From contig NZ_BMPQ01000001.1 of NCBI RefSeq assembly GCF_014647675.1, positions 527,084-591,083 of the forward strand: a stretch of DNA of 64,000 nucleotides. Reading direction: 5' to 3'. The stretch is from Streptomyces flaveus (GTDB lineage: Bacteria; Actinomycetota; Actinomycetes; Streptomycetales; Streptomycetaceae). This document shows, in pieces, positions 38,432-48,038 of this stretch; positions within the stretch are counted from its first letter, which is position 1, and every line of letters begins with the position of its first letter. Both the position numbers and the translations under genes were made by a program. Below the pieces are notes generated by a model. That model made no database searches and was not told the DNA's origin. It worked only from the letters and a program-made list of their open reading frames with translations.

Positions 38432-39289
38432 ATGACGACGGCCGTAGCCGCCCCGTACCGTATCTTCTCCCTCCAGGTCGTACGGACGAGGCGGCTCAGC
38501 CCGTCTCTCGTCCGCGTCACCTTCGCGGGCGGCGACCTGCGCGCCTTCGCCTCCGACGGCCTGGACCAGAGCCTCTCGCTCTTCCTGCCGCACCCGGGAC
38601 AGGAGAAGCCCGTCCTGCCGTTGGAGTACGGCGAGGGCTGGCGGGAGGCATACCTCGGCATCCCCGACGACGTACGGGCGGTGATGCGCTCGTACACGCT
38701 GCGGGCGCTGCGCCGCGACGCGCAGGGGCTGACCACCGAGATCGACATCGACTTCGTGCTGCACGGCACGGAGCCCGGGGCCGCCACCCCGGCGGGCCCG
38801 GCCTCCCGCTGGGCCGCCGACGCCAAGGCCGGTGACCGTGTCGCCCTGATCGGCCCGGCGGTCGCCGACAACGGGGCGATACGTTTCCGTCCGCCCGCCG
38901 ACACCGATCTGGTCCTCATGTGGGCGGACGAGACGGCCCTGCCCGCCGCCGCGGCCATCCTGGAGTCGCTGCCGGCCGGGACCAGAGCCCGCGTCTGGCT
39001 GGAGGTCCCGCACGCGGGCGACCGTCTGGAGCTGAGCACCGACGCGGACGCCGAGATCACCTGGCTCGTACGCGACGAAGGTTCCCCCATGGCTCTCGAC
39101 GCGATCCGCTCCGCCCAACTCCCGCCCGCACAAAGCCCGTACGCCTGGATCTCGGGCGAGGCCGGCTGTGTGAAGGAGCTGCGCCGCCATCTCGTGCGCG
39201 AGCGGGAGATCGACCGCCGGCGGGTCAGGTTCGTCGGCTACTGGCGGCTCGGGCTGACCGAGGACCAGCGGCTCGAGCAAGGAGAGTGA
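38432..39289 (+). CDS. desF: Siderophore-interacting FAD-binding protein (ferric-siderophore reductase)
   Basis: 285 residues. ViuB/SIP family: FAD-binding RSYTLR near residue 90, DIDFVLHG, GPASRWAADAKAGDRVALIG, then DETALPAAAAILESLP and a C-terminal AWISGEAGCVKELRRHL. It is expected to reduce Fe(III) in imported ferrioxamine and release iron in the cytoplasm. It lies 63 bases after desE in the same direction and probably shares its iron-regulated transcript. The symbol follows its position in the streptomycete des cluster. Confidence 0.88.
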   Translation: MTTAVAAPYRIFSLQVVRTRRLSPSLVRVTFAGGDLRAFASDGLDQSLSLFLPHPGQEKPVLPLEYGEGWREAYLGIPDDVRAVMRSYTLRALRRDAQGLTTEIDIDFVLHGTEPGAATPAGPASRWAADAKAGDRVALIGPAVADNGAIRFRPPADTDLVLMWADETALPAAAAILESLPAGTRARVWLEVPHAGDRLELSTDADAEITWLVRDEGSPMALDAIRSAQLPPAQSPYAWISGEAGCVKELRRHLVREREIDRRRVRFVGYWRLGLTEDQRLEQGE

Positions 39290-39396
39290 CCCAGGGAGGG
39301 TGATCCAAGGAGAGTGATCCATCCCTCACGGACAGCCACCAAACGTCGCCATACGTGCAACTAAAGGGACATGAGGGACGAGCGAGAGCCAAGAAG

Positions 39397-39415
39397 TTAG
39401 GTTAGCCTTACCTAA
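39397..39415. promoter_or_regulatory. Iron box upstream of desA
   Basis: TTAGGTTAGCCTTACCTAA is a 19-base DmdR-type iron box with one central mismatch in symmetry, 59 bases before the desA start. It controls the biosynthetic desABCD operon separately from desEF. Confidence 0.92.
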
Positions 39416-39474
39416 ACCACACGCTCTCAGGAACACCGCGCCCCACACCCTCTCTGTCCCCGGAGGAACCCCCC

Positions 39475-40917
39475 ATGCGCTCGCACCTGCTCAATGACAC
39501 GACCGCGGAGCGGTACCGCAGCTCCGTGACCGAAGGAATCGAGCGGGTGGCGGCCAAACTCGCCACCACCGACCGTCCGTTCACCGGCGTCACGGTCGAC
39601 GCCCTCGCGCCGCGCATCGACAAGGTCGACCTCGACCGGCCGCTGCTCGACACCACAGCGGCCCTGGACGAGCTCGAAGAGCTCTACCTGCGCGACGCGA
39701 TCTACTTCCACCACCCGCGCTATCTCGCGCACCTCAACTGCCCGGTCGTGATCCCCGCCGTCGTCGGCGAGGCGGTCCTCTCCGCCGTCAACTCCTCGCT
39801 GGACACCTGGGACCAGTCGGCCGGCGGCACCCTCATCGAGCGCCGGCTCATCGACTGGACCACCGAGCGCATCGGCCTCGGCCCGGCCGCCGACGGCGTG
39901 TTCACGTCCGGCGGCACCCAGTCCAACCTCCAGGCGCTGCTCCTGGCGCGAGAAGAGGCCAAGACCGACTCGTACGCCAAACTGCGCGTCTTCGCCTCCG
40001 AGGTGAGCCACTTCAGCGTCAAGAAGTCGGCGAAACTCCTCGGGCTCAGCCAGGACTCCGTGGTCTCCATACCCGTCGGCCACGACAAGCGCCTGCAGAC
40101 CGTCGCGCTCGCCCACGAGCTGGAGCGCTGCCGCCGCGACGGGCTGATCCCGATGGCCGTCGTCGCCACCGCGGGCACCACCGACTTCGGCTCCATCGAC
40201 CCGCTGCCCGAGATCGCCGAACTGTGCGACCAGTTCGGCGCCTGGCTGCACGTCGACGCGGCGTACGGCTGCGGGTTGCTCACCTCCCTGAAGAACCGCC
40301 ACCTCATCGACGGCATCGAGCGCGCCGACTCCGTCACCGTCGACTACCACAAGTCCTTCTTCCAGCCGGTGAGTTCATCCGCCGTGCTGGTCCGGGACGC
40401 GGCCACGCTGCGGCATGCCACGTACCACGCGGAGTACCTCAACCCCCGCCGCATGGTGCAGGAGCGCATCCCCAACCAGGTCGACAAGTCCCTGCAGACC
40501 ACCCGCCGCTTCGACGCGCTCAAGCTGTGGATGACGCTGCGCGTGATGGGCGCCGACGGCATCGGCGAGCTCTTCGACGAGGTCTGCGAACTCGCCGCCG
40601 AGGGCTGGGAGTTGCTCGCCGCCGACCCGCGCTTCGACGTGGTCGTCGCGCCGTCGCTGTCCACCCTCGTCTTCCGCTACATCCCGGCATCCGTCACCGA
40701 CCCGGCCGAGATCGACCGCGCCAACCTGTACGCCCGCAAGGCCCTGTTCGCCTCCGGTGACGCGGTCGTCGCGGGCACCAAGGTCGCCGGCCGCCACTAC
40801 CTGAAGTTCACCCTGCTCAACCCCGAGACCACGACGGACGACATCGCCGCCGTACTCGACCTGATCGCCGGCCACGCCGAGCAGTACCTGGGAGAGTCCC
40901 TTGACCGCGCTTCCTGA
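39475..40917 (+). CDS. desA: PLP-dependent lysine decarboxylase DesA
   Basis: 480 residues from ATG 39475 with CGGAGGAA upstream. Group II decarboxylase fold: [20 protein letters not shown] (cofactor phosphate region), [26 protein letters not shown], and the PLP lysine in [10 protein letters not shown] (Lys293). Decarboxylates lysine to cadaverine, the first step to desferrioxamine. First gene of desABCD, under the iron box at 39397-39415. Its last 17 bases overlap the desB frame. Confidence 0.95.
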   Translation: MRSHLLNDTTAERYRSSVTEGIERVAAKLATTDRPFTGVTVDALAPRIDKVDLDRPLLDTTAALDELEELYLRDAIYFHHPRYLAHLNCPVVIPAVVGEAVLSAVNSSLDTWDQSAGGTLIERRLIDWTTERIGLGPAADGVFTSGGTQSNLQALLLAREEAKTDSYAKLRVFASEVSHFSVKKSAKLLGLSQDSVVSIPVGHDKRLQTVALAHELERCRRDGLIPMAVVATAGTTDFGSIDPLPEIAELCDQFGAWLHVDAAYGCGLLTSLKNRHLIDGIERADSVTVDYHKSFFQPVSSSAVLVRDAATLRHATYHAEYLNPRRMVQERIPNQVDKSLQTTRRFDALKLWMTLRVMGADGIGELFDEVCELAAEGWELLAADPRFDVVVAPSLSTLVFRYIPASVTDPAEIDRANLYARKALFASGDAVVAGTKVAGRHYLKFTLLNPETTTDDIAAVLDLIAGHAEQYLGESLDRAS

Positions 40918-42208
40918 ATCCGCGCTTCCTGAATCCGCGCTTCCCGAATCCCCCGCGAAGACCCACGACTTCATCGGGATCGGCCTCGGCCCCTTCAACC
41001 TCGGCCTCGCCTGCCTCACCGAGCCGATCACCGAACTCGACGGCGTCTTCCTGGAGTCCAAGCCGGACTTCGAGTGGCACTCCGGGATGTTCCTGGAGGG
41101 CGCACATCTCCAGACGCCGTTCATGTCGGACCTGGTCACCCTGGCCGACCCGACGTCCCCGTACTCCTTCCTCAACTACCTGAAGTCCTCAGGGCGGTTG
41201 TACACGTTCTACATCCGCGAGAACTTCTATCCGCTGCGCGTCGAGTACGACGACTACTGCCGCTGGGCCGCCGGGCAGCTCTCCAGCATCCGTTTCAACA
41301 CGACGGTCACCGAGGTCACGTACGCCGATGACGTCTACGTCGTACGGACGCAGGCCGGCGAGATCTACCGCGCCCGCCACCTCGTGCTCGGCACCGGAAC
41401 GCCGCCGTACATACCGGAGGCCTGTCAGGGCCTCGGCGGGGACTTCATCCACAACTCCCGCTACCAGCAGCACAAGCAGGAGCTCCAGGCGAAGAAGTCC
41501 ATCACCCTGGTCGGCAGCGGTCAGTCCGCCGCGGAGATCTACTACGACTTGCTGAGCGAGATCGACGTCCACGGCTACCGGCTGAACTGGGTCACGCGCT
41601 CGCCCCGCTTCTTCCCGCTCGAGTACACCAAGCTCACGCTGGAGATGACCTCCCCGGAGTACATCGACTACTTCCACGCGCTGCCCGAGCGGACCCGCTA
41701 CCGGCTCCAGTCGGAGCAGAAGGGCCTGTTCAAGGGCATCGACGGTGAGCTGATCAACGAGATCTTCGATCTGCTCTACCAGAAGAACCTCGGCGGCCCG
41801 GTTCCCACCCGGCTGCTCACCAACTCCTCCCTGAGCAGGGCGAGTTACGAGAACGGCACGTACACCCTCGGCCTGCGTCAGGAGGAGCAGGAGAAGGACT
41901 ACGAGCTGCACTCCGAGGGCCTGGTCCTGGCGACCGGCTACAAGTACGCGGAACCGGAGTTCCTGAAGCCCGTACGCGACCGGATCCTCTACGACGAGCA
42001 CGGCAACCACGACGTGGCCCGCAACTACGCCATCGACACCACCGGGCGCGGCATCTTCCTCCAGAACGCGGGCGTCCACACGCACTCGATCACGTCACCG
42101 GACCTCGGCATGGGCGCGTACCGCAACGCGTACATCATCCGCGAGTTGCTCGGCAGCGAGTACTACCCCGTCGAGAAGACCATCGCCTTCCAGGAGTTCG
42201 CCGTATGA
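40901..42208 (+). CDS. desB: FAD-dependent cadaverine N-monooxygenase DesB
   Basis: 435 residues beginning at TTG 40901, preceded by GGGAGAG and overlapping desA by 17 bases. N-terminus is a threefold ALPES repeat, then the FAD motif [20 protein letters not shown] motif [18 protein letters not shown], and C-terminal [10 protein letters not shown] as in lysine/ornithine N-hydroxylases. It hydroxylates cadaverine to N-hydroxycadaverine. The next gene overlaps by four bases (ATGA). Confidence 0.95.
   Translation: MTALPESALPESALPESPAKTHDFIGIGLGPFNLGLACLTEPITELDGVFLESKPDFEWHSGMFLEGAHLQTPFMSDLVTLADPTSPYSFLNYLKSSGRLYTFYIRENFYPLRVEYDDYCRWAAGQLSSIRFNTTVTEVTYADDVYVVRTQAGEIYRARHLVLGTGTPPYIPEACQGLGGDFIHNSRYQQHKQELQAKKSITLVGSGQSAAEIYYDLLSEIDVHGYRLNWVTRSPRFFPLEYTKLTLEMTSPEYIDYFHALPERTRYRLQSEQKGLFKGIDGELINEIFDLLYQKNLGGPVPTRLLTNSSLSRASYENGTYTLGLRQEEQEKDYELHSEGLVLATGYKYAEPEFLKPVRDRILYDEHGNHDVARNYAIDTTGRGIFLQNAGVHTHSITSPDLGMGAYRNAYIIRELLGSEYYPVEKTIAFQEFAV
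40907..40951 (+). repeat. Three 15-bp tandem repeats at the desA-desB overlap
   Basis: Unit GCGCTTCCTGAATCC at 40907-40921, 40922-40936 and, with one change, 40937-40951. It encodes ALPES three times in the DesB frame; the first unit also holds the desA stop codon. Copy number changes keep the frame. Confidence 0.95.
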
Positions 42209-42768
42209 GCACTGCGATTCTCGGGGCGCTCTCGCTGCGCCCCCTCGACCCGCTCTCCGACGCCGAGCTGCTGCACTCCTGGGTGACCCATCCCAAGGCG
42301 GCCTACTGGCTGATGCAGGGCGCCCGGCTCCAGGACGTGGAGCGCGAGTACATGCGGATCGCCGCCCATGAGCACCACGACGCGTTCATCGGGCTGCACG
42401 ACGGCGAGCCGGCGTTCCTGATGGAGCGCTACGACCCGCGGTACGTCGAACTCGTCGGCCTGTACGAGCCCGAGCCCGGCGACGTCGGCATGCACTTCCT
42501 GGTGGCGCCGACGGACACGCCCGTGCACGGCTTCACCCGGGCCGTGATCACCGCGGTGATGGAGTCCCTGTTCGCCGACCCGCGCACCCGGCGGATCGTC
42601 GTCGAACCGGACGTGAGCAACACGGCCGTGCACGCGCTGAACGAGGCCGTCGGCTTTGTGCCCGTACGCGAGATCCAGAAGCCGGAGAAGCGCGCGCTGC
42701 TGTCCTTCTGCACGCGGGCGCACTTCTTTAAAAAGCACAGCCTGGCTTCTCGAGGAGTGGCGATATGA
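42205..42768 (+). CDS. desC: Acyl-CoA-dependent N-acyltransferase DesC
   Basis: 187 residues, start overlapping desB (ATGA). GNAT fold of the IucB/siderophore acyltransferase type: [11 protein letters not shown] near residues 29-39, [32 protein letters not shown] and [13 protein letters not shown]. It acylates N-hydroxycadaverine with succinyl-CoA or acetyl-CoA to give the hydroxamate units. Overlaps desD by four bases, so desBCD are translationally coupled. Confidence 0.94.
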   Translation: MSTAILGALSLRPLDPLSDAELLHSWVTHPKAAYWLMQGARLQDVEREYMRIAAHEHHDAFIGLHDGEPAFLMERYDPRYVELVGLYEPEPGDVGMHFLVAPTDTPVHGFTRAVITAVMESLFADPRTRRIVVEPDVSNTAVHALNEAVGFVPVREIQKPEKRALLSFCTRAHFFKKHSLASRGVAI

Positions 42769-44573
42769 CCCTGACCACCGACACCGCAACCGCAACCGGA
42801 CCGCATCTGTCCGACGCAGTGGCGCACCTGTCGCCGGAGCGCTGGACACGCGCCAACCACCTCCTCATCCGCAAGGCCCTCGCCGAGTTCGCCCACGAGC
42901 GGCTGCTCACGCCGGAGGCCACCGACGACGGCTCGTACGTCGTACGCAGCGACGACGGCCTCACCCGCTACCGCTTCACCGCCGCCCGTCGCGCCCTCGA
43001 CCACTGGCAGGTCGACGCCGAGTCGATCACCCGGCACCGCGACGGCAGTCAACTCCCCCTGCACGCCCTGGAGTTCTTCATCGAGCTGAAGAAGTCCCTC
43101 GGCCTCAGCGACGAGGTGCTGCCGGTCTATCTGGAGGAGATCTCCTCCACCCTCTCCGGCACCTGCTACAAGCTCACCAAGCCCCAGCTCACCTCCGCCG
43201 AGCTCGCCAGGAGCGGCTTCCAGGAGATCGAGACGGGGATGACCGAGGGCCACCCCTGCTTCGTCGCCAACAACGGGCGGCTCGGCTTCGGGGTCCACGA
43301 GTACCTCTCGTACGCCCCTGAGACCGCGAGCCCCGTACGGCTGATCTGGCTGGCGGCGCACCGCTCGCGAGCGGCGTTCACGGCGGGCGTCGGCATCGAC
43401 TACGAGTCGCTGCTGCGGTCCGAGCTCGGGGACGAGACGCTGAAGCGGTTCTCCGTCACCTTGACCGAAAAGGGTCTCGACCCGGACGACTACCTCCTCA
43501 TTCCCGTCCACCCATGGCAGTGGTGGAACAAACTCTCCGTGACCTTCGCGGCCGAGGTCGCCCAGCAGCACCTGGTGTGCCTGGGTGAGGGTGACGACGA
43601 GTATCTGGCCCAGCAGTCGATCCGGACGTTCTTCAACAAGAGCGCCCCCGAGAAGCACTATGTGAAGACCGCTCTGTCGGTCATCAACATGGGCTTCATG
43701 CGCGGCCTCTCCGCCGCGTACATGGAGGCGACGCCGGCCATCAACGACTGGCTGGCCCAACTCGTGCAGAACGACCCGGTGTTGAAGTCCACCGGCCTGT
43801 CGGTCATCCGCGAGCGCGCGGCCGTCGGCTACCGGCACCTGGAGTACGAGGCGGCCACCGACCGCTACTCCCCGTACCGCAAGATGCTCGCCGCCCTGTG
43901 GCGCGAAAGCCCGGTCCCCTCCCTCCAGGAGGGCGAGCAACTGGCCACCATGGCCTCCCTCGTCCATGTGGACCATGACGGCGCGTCCATCGCGGCGGCG
44001 CTGATCGAGCGCTCGGGCCTCACGCCCGTGGAGTGGCTGCGGCGCTATCTGCACGCGTACCTCACGCCGCTGCTGCACAGCTTCTACGCGTACGACCTGG
44101 TGTTCATGCCGCACGGCGAGAACGTCATCCTCGTCCTCAAGGACGGCGTCGTACAGCGCGTGATCTACAAGGACATCGCCGAGGAGATCGCGGTGATGGA
44201 CCCGGACGCGGTGCTGCCGCCGGTGGTCGAGCGGATCCGCGTCGAGGTGCCCGAGGACAAGAAGCTGCTGTCGATCCTCACGGACGTCTTCGACTGCTTC
44301 TTCCGCTTCCTGGCCGCGAACCTCGCCGACGAGGGCGTCATCGAGGAGACCGACTTCTGGCGGACGGTCGCCGACTGCGTACGCGACTATCAGGCAGCCG
44401 CGCCCGAACTGGCCGACAAGTTCCGGCAGTACGACATGTTCGCGCCGGACTTCGCGCTGTCCTGCCTCAACCGGCTCCAGCTGCGCAACAACAAGCAGAT
44501 GGTCGACCTCGCCGACCCGGCGGGCGCGCTCCAGCTCGTCGGCAATCTGAAGAACCCCATAGCCGGGCTGTAG
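42765..44573 (+). CDS. desD: Siderophore synthetase DesD (IucA/IucC family)
   Basis: 602 residues. NRPS-independent siderophore synthetase: the ATP-binding region has GHPCFVANNGRLGFG and LLIPVHPWQWWNKL, then QQSIRTFFNKSAPEKHYVKT; the C-terminal half carries HGENVILVLKDGVVQRVIYKD. It joins and cyclises hydroxysuccinyl-cadaverine units with ATP to make desferrioxamines. Last gene of desABCD. No transporter gene follows; the cluster is succeeded by a DUF4429 gene. Confidence 0.95.
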   Translation: MTLTTDTATATGPHLSDAVAHLSPERWTRANHLLIRKALAEFAHERLLTPEATDDGSYVVRSDDGLTRYRFTAARRALDHWQVDAESITRHRDGSQLPLHALEFFIELKKSLGLSDEVLPVYLEEISSTLSGTCYKLTKPQLTSAELARSGFQEIETGMTEGHPCFVANNGRLGFGVHEYLSYAPETASPVRLIWLAAHRSRAAFTAGVGIDYESLLRSELGDETLKRFSVTLTEKGLDPDDYLLIPVHPWQWWNKLSVTFAAEVAQQHLVCLGEGDDEYLAQQSIRTFFNKSAPEKHYVKTALSVINMGFMRGLSAAYMEATPAINDWLAQLVQNDPVLKSTGLSVIRERAAVGYRHLEYEAATDRYSPYRKMLAALWRESPVPSLQEGEQLATMASLVHVDHDGASIAAALIERSGLTPVEWLRRYLHAYLTPLLHSFYAYDLVFMPHGENVILVLKDGVVQRVIYKDIAEEIAVMDPDAVLPPVVERIRVEVPEDKKLLSILTDVFDCFFRFLAANLADEGVIEETDFWRTVADCVRDYQAAAPELADKFRQYDMFAPDFALSCLNRLQLRNNKQMVDLADPAGALQLVGNLKNPIAGL

Positions 44574-44680
44574 CAGCAGCCCCACAAGCAGGCGGGCGCC
44601 CTCAAGTACGGTCCCAGGGGGCGCTCGTCGTCATGTCCGCTCGGGACCAGCTCTCGGGGACCCGATGACAGAATTACCGT

Positions 44681-45565
44681 ATGGCGGAAATCATCCAGAA
44701 GGACGGTACTTGGACCTTCGACGGCGATGCCCTGCACCTGACACCGGGGCGCGACAAGAGCGTGAGCCTGTTGCGCAAGACCCTGGGTGAACTCACCGTC
44801 CCGCTAGGTGCGTTGGCGGGGATCTCCTTCGAACAGGGCAAGAAGTCCGGGCGGTTGAAACTCCGGCTGCGGGAGGGCGCGGACCCGTTGCTGCAGGCGA
44901 CCGGCGGCAAGCTCGCCGAGCCGAACGATCCGTACCAGCTCGCCGTCGACTCCGACCGCTACGGCGTCGCCGAGTACTTCGTGGACGAGATCCGCAACGC
45001 GCTGCTGCTGGACCAGGTTCCGGCCACCGCCGTCGACCGCTATCTGGTGCAGGGTCCGTCCGTGCCGCTGTCGGTGTCCGCCGGGGACGGCACCGCGAGC
45101 TTCGACGGGGAGCGCGTACGGCTGGAGTGGAACTGGAAGACGGAGGAGGCCAAGGCGGCGTCCGGCCCTCGCACGCTCTACTTCGCGGACATCCAGTCCG
45201 TGGAGTGGCACCCCGCGATCGGCCTGGAGAACGGCTGCCTGCGCTTCACCGTCCGAGGCGCCCCGACCAAGGCCCCGCCGAAGTACGACCCCAACTCCAT
45301 CGAGCTGTGGGGCTTCAAGAAGGACCCGCTGATGGCGCTGATCGCGGCGGCGGTGCAGGCCCGCCTCCCGCACCCGTCGGCGTCCGTCGAGGACCGGGTG
45401 CCCACAGCGTCGAACGCCCCCGCCCAGGACGCCGAGCCGCCCGCCGAGCCCGATCACGACGCGCTACTGCGCCGCCTGCGCGAACTCGGCGAACTGCACA
45501 AGTCGGGCGTCCTCACGGACGAGGAGTTCACACTGGCCAAGCAGGCCATCCTGAAGCACCTCTGA
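44681..45565 (+). CDS. DUF4429 protein with C-terminal SHOCT domain
   Basis: 294 residues. Two DUF4429 repeats, each a short beta-rich module (AEIIQKDGTWTFDGDALHLT with EFGRG-like LRLREGADPL, and a second starting about residue 125 at PLSVSAGDGTASFDG). A C-terminal SHOCT motif (LRRLRELGELHKSGVLTDEE, then FTLAKQAIL) follows, often seen on proteins that oligomerise or associate with membranes. Cytoplasmic, function unknown. A terminator-like repeat follows at once. Little Shine-Dalgarno character upstream. Confidence 0.85.
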   Translation: MAEIIQKDGTWTFDGDALHLTPGRDKSVSLLRKTLGELTVPLGALAGISFEQGKKSGRLKLRLREGADPLLQATGGKLAEPNDPYQLAVDSDRYGVAEYFVDEIRNALLLDQVPATAVDRYLVQGPSVPLSVSAGDGTASFDGERVRLEWNWKTEEAKAASGPRTLYFADIQSVEWHPAIGLENGCLRFTVRGAPTKAPPKYDPNSIELWGFKKDPLMALIAAAVQARLPHPSASVEDRVPTASNAPAQDAEPPAEPDHDALLRRLRELGELHKSGVLTDEEFTLAKQAILKHL

Positions 45566-45573
45566 GCCAGATA

Positions 45574-45733
45574 CCGCGCCCCTAAGGAGGCCGCAGGCCT
45601 CATAGGGGCGCGGGGCTGTGACATATGCGGCTCCGCCGCGATGGGGGTCCCCCCGCTCGAGCGAAGCCGAGAGTGGGGGAGCGACCAGCCCCAACGAACC
45701 CGCAGCTTCGAACCGCCCTCCCAGCGGAGCGCT
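45574..45733 (-). repeat. Streptomyces intergenic repeat with terminator hairpin, copy 1
   Basis: 45574-45613 is a long hairpin (CCGCGCCCCTAAGGAGGCC and its complement) suited to terminate the DUF4429 transcript. It is followed by a second palindrome near 45643-45679 and the block GCGACCAGCCCCAACGAACC...CCAGCGGAGCGC (45681-45733). The same elements occur in reverse orientation at 51719-51824. Confidence 0.8.
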
Positions 45734-45834
45734 TTCGCGGCCAGCGCAGATCCTTTGAGACGGTTCCGCCACACTCCTGCCCGATTTCGGGCAGATTTCT
45801 TGCGATCACTCGCCCCATCATTCAGGATCATCGA

Positions 45835-46092
45835 GTGCACGACGAACTCGTTGATCACCTGACGCGCTCCACCGCCCTGAGTCGGGGCGAGGCACTGCGG
45901 GTGATACAGGACGTGCTCGCCTACTTCGACGAGACGACGGAGGACTTCGTCCGTCGCCGCCATCGCGAGCTCCAGGTTCAGGGCCTGGTGAACGCGGCGA
46001 TCTTCGAACGGATCGCGGCGGACCTGAAGTACCGCGCGGTCGCACCGCCCGAGCTCACGCTCAGGCAGCTGCGCCGCATCGTTTACGGCTAG
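45835..46092 (+). CDS. Small helical protein upstream of glmS
   Basis: 85 residues from GTG 45835 (AGGA seven bases before). Predicted all-helical: LVDHLTRSTALSRGEALRVI, then LAYFDETTEDFVRRRHRELQ. Highly charged, no signal peptide or membrane segment. Its stop lies 27 bases before the glmS ATG, so the two are probably co-transcribed. I do not recognise the family; the layout suggests a conserved small partner of the glmS locus. Confidence 0.7.
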   Translation: MHDELVDHLTRSTALSRGEALRVIQDVLAYFDETTEDFVRRRHRELQVQGLVNAAIFERIAADLKYRAVAPPELTLRQLRRIVYG

Positions 46093-46118
46093 ATCATCTA
46101 CGGCTAGGGGCCTTCTGT

Positions 46119-47936
46119 ATGTGTGGAATCGTCGGTTACATCGGCAAGCGTGACGTGGCGCCGCTGCTCCTCGAAGGCCTGCAGCGCCTGGAGTACCGCG
46201 GCTACGACTCCGCCGGCATCGTCGTGACCAGCCCGAGGACGGCCGGCCTCAAGATGGTCAAGGCCAAGGGCCGGGTCCGCGACCTGGAGGCCAAGGTGCC
46301 CGCCCGCTTCAAGGGCACCACCGGCATCGCCCACACCCGCTGGGCCACCCACGGCGCCCCCTCCGACGTCAACGCGCACCCGCACCTGGACGCCGAGGGC
46401 AAGGTCGCCGTCGTCCACAACGGCATCATCGACAACGCCTCCGACCTGCGCAGGAAGCTGGAGGCCGACGGAGTCGAGTTCCTCTCCGAGACCGACACCG
46501 AGGTCCTCACCCACCTCATCGCCCGCTCGCAGGCCGTGAAGCTCGAGGACAAGGTCCGCGACACACTGCGCGTCATCGAGGGCACGTACGGCATCGCCGT
46601 GATGCACGCCGACTTCCCCGACCGCATCGTGGTGGCTCGCAACGGCTCCCCGGTCGTCCTCGGCATCGGCGAGAAGGAGATGTTCGTCGCCTCGGACATC
46701 GCAGCCCTGGTCGCCCACACCCGGCAGATCGTCACCCTCGACGACGGTGAGATGGCCACACTGAAGGCCGACGACTTCCGTACGTACACCACCGAGGGCA
46801 CCCGCACGACGACCGAGCCGACCACCGTGGAGTGGGAGGCCGCCTCGTACGACATGGGCGGCCACGACACGTACATGCACAAGGAGATCTCCGAGCAGGC
46901 CGACGCCGTGGACCGGTGCCTGCGCGGCCGCATCGACGACCGGTTCTCCACCGTGCACCTGGGCGGCCTGAACCTGGACGCCCGCGAGGCGCGCAAGATC
47001 CGCCGCGTGAAGATCCTCGGCTGCGGCACCTCGTACCACGCGGGCATGATCGGCGCCCAGATGATCGAGGAGCTGGCCCGTATCCCCGCGGACGCCGAGC
47101 CGGCCTCCGAGTTCCGCTACCGCAACGCGGTCGTCGACCCCGACACGCTGTACATCGCGGTCTCGCAGTCCGGTGAGACGTACGACGTACTGGCCGCCGT
47201 GCAGGAGCTGAAGCGCAAGGGCGCGCGCGTCCTGGGCGTGGTGAACGTGGTGGGCAGCGCCATCGCCCGCGAGGCGGACGGCGGCATCTATGTCCACGCG
47301 GGCCCCGAGGTCTGCGTCGTCTCGACCAAGTGCTTCACGAACACCACGGTCGCCTTCGCGCTGCTCGCGCTGCACCTGGGCCGCACCCGCGACCTGTCGG
47401 TCCGCGACGGCAAGCGGATCATCGAGGGCCTGCGCAGGCTGCCCGCGCAGATCTCGGAGATCCTTCAGCAGGAGGGCGAGATCGAGAAGCTGGCGGCGGA
47501 GTACGCCGAGGCCCGCTCGATGCTCTTCATCGGCCGTGTACGGGGCTACCCGGTCGCCCGCGAGGCCTCGCTGAAGCTCAAGGAGGTCTCGTACATCCAC
47601 GCCGAGGCCTACCCCGCCTCCGAGCTCAAGCACGGCCCCCTCGCCCTGATCGAGCCCGCCCTGCCGACGGTCGCGATCGTGCCGGACGACGATCTGCTGG
47701 AGAAGAACCGCGCCGCCCTGGAGGAGATCAAGGCCCGCAGCGGCAAGATCCTCGCGGTGGCGCACCAGGAGCAGGAGAAGGCCGACAGGACGATCCTCGT
47801 CCCGAAGAACGAGGACGAGCTGGACCCGATCCTGATGGGCATCCCCCTCCAACTCCTCGCCTACCACACGGCGTTGGCCCTGGGCCGGGACATCGACAAG
47901 CCGCGGAACCTCGCGAAGTCGGTGACGGTGGAGTAG
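46119..47936 (+). CDS. glmS: Glucosamine-6-phosphate synthase (isomerizing)
   Basis: 605 residues. Starts MCGIVGYIG, so Cys2 becomes the N-terminal nucleophile of the glutaminase domain; RGYDSAG, HTRWATHG and LSETDTEVL follow. Two SIS sugar-isomerase domains (about 285-420 and 450-590) contain LGCGTSYHAG, VSQSGETYDV and the C-terminal KSVTVE tail. Makes glucosamine-6-phosphate from fructose-6-phosphate and glutamine for cell-wall precursors. Streptomycetes have two glmS paralogues; position beside adpA/orn corresponds to the second. A strong terminator follows. No glmS ribozyme is visible upstream. Confidence 0.95.
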   Translation: MCGIVGYIGKRDVAPLLLEGLQRLEYRGYDSAGIVVTSPRTAGLKMVKAKGRVRDLEAKVPARFKGTTGIAHTRWATHGAPSDVNAHPHLDAEGKVAVVHNGIIDNASDLRRKLEADGVEFLSETDTEVLTHLIARSQAVKLEDKVRDTLRVIEGTYGIAVMHADFPDRIVVARNGSPVVLGIGEKEMFVASDIAALVAHTRQIVTLDDGEMATLKADDFRTYTTEGTRTTTEPTTVEWEAASYDMGGHDTYMHKEISEQADAVDRCLRGRIDDRFSTVHLGGLNLDAREARKIRRVKILGCGTSYHAGMIGAQMIEELARIPADAEPASEFRYRNAVVDPDTLYIAVSQSGETYDVLAAVQELKRKGARVLGVVNVVGSAIAREADGGIYVHAGPEVCVVSTKCFTNTTVAFALLALHLGRTRDLSVRDGKRIIEGLRRLPAQISEILQQEGEIEKLAAEYAEARSMLFIGRVRGYPVAREASLKLKEVSYIHAEAYPASELKHGPLALIEPALPTVAIVPDDDLLEKNRAALEEIKARSGKILAVAHQEQEKADRTILVPKNEDELDPILMGIPLQLLAYHTALALGRDIDKPRNLAKSVTVE

Positions 47937-47952
47937 TCCGCGAACCCACGCG

Positions 47953-47998
47953 AACGGTCCCCTGTGTGTGCCACCAGCACACAGGGGACCGTTCTTTG
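47953..47998 (+). terminator. Rho-independent-type terminator of glmS
   Basis: Perfect 16-base stem AACGGTCCCCTGTGTG (47953-47968) and CACACAGGGGACCGTT (47978-47993), nine-base loop, followed by CTTT. Lies between convergent genes. Confidence 0.9.
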
Positions 47999-48038
47999 CG
48001 GGAGCCGACGTCGCCCATTACGCCGGCTCGTGGCTGCC

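Noticed and set aside
46093..46118. glmS riboswitch/ribozyme before glmS
   Set aside because: Only 26 bases separate the upstream gene from glmS; no space or structure for the ribozyme.
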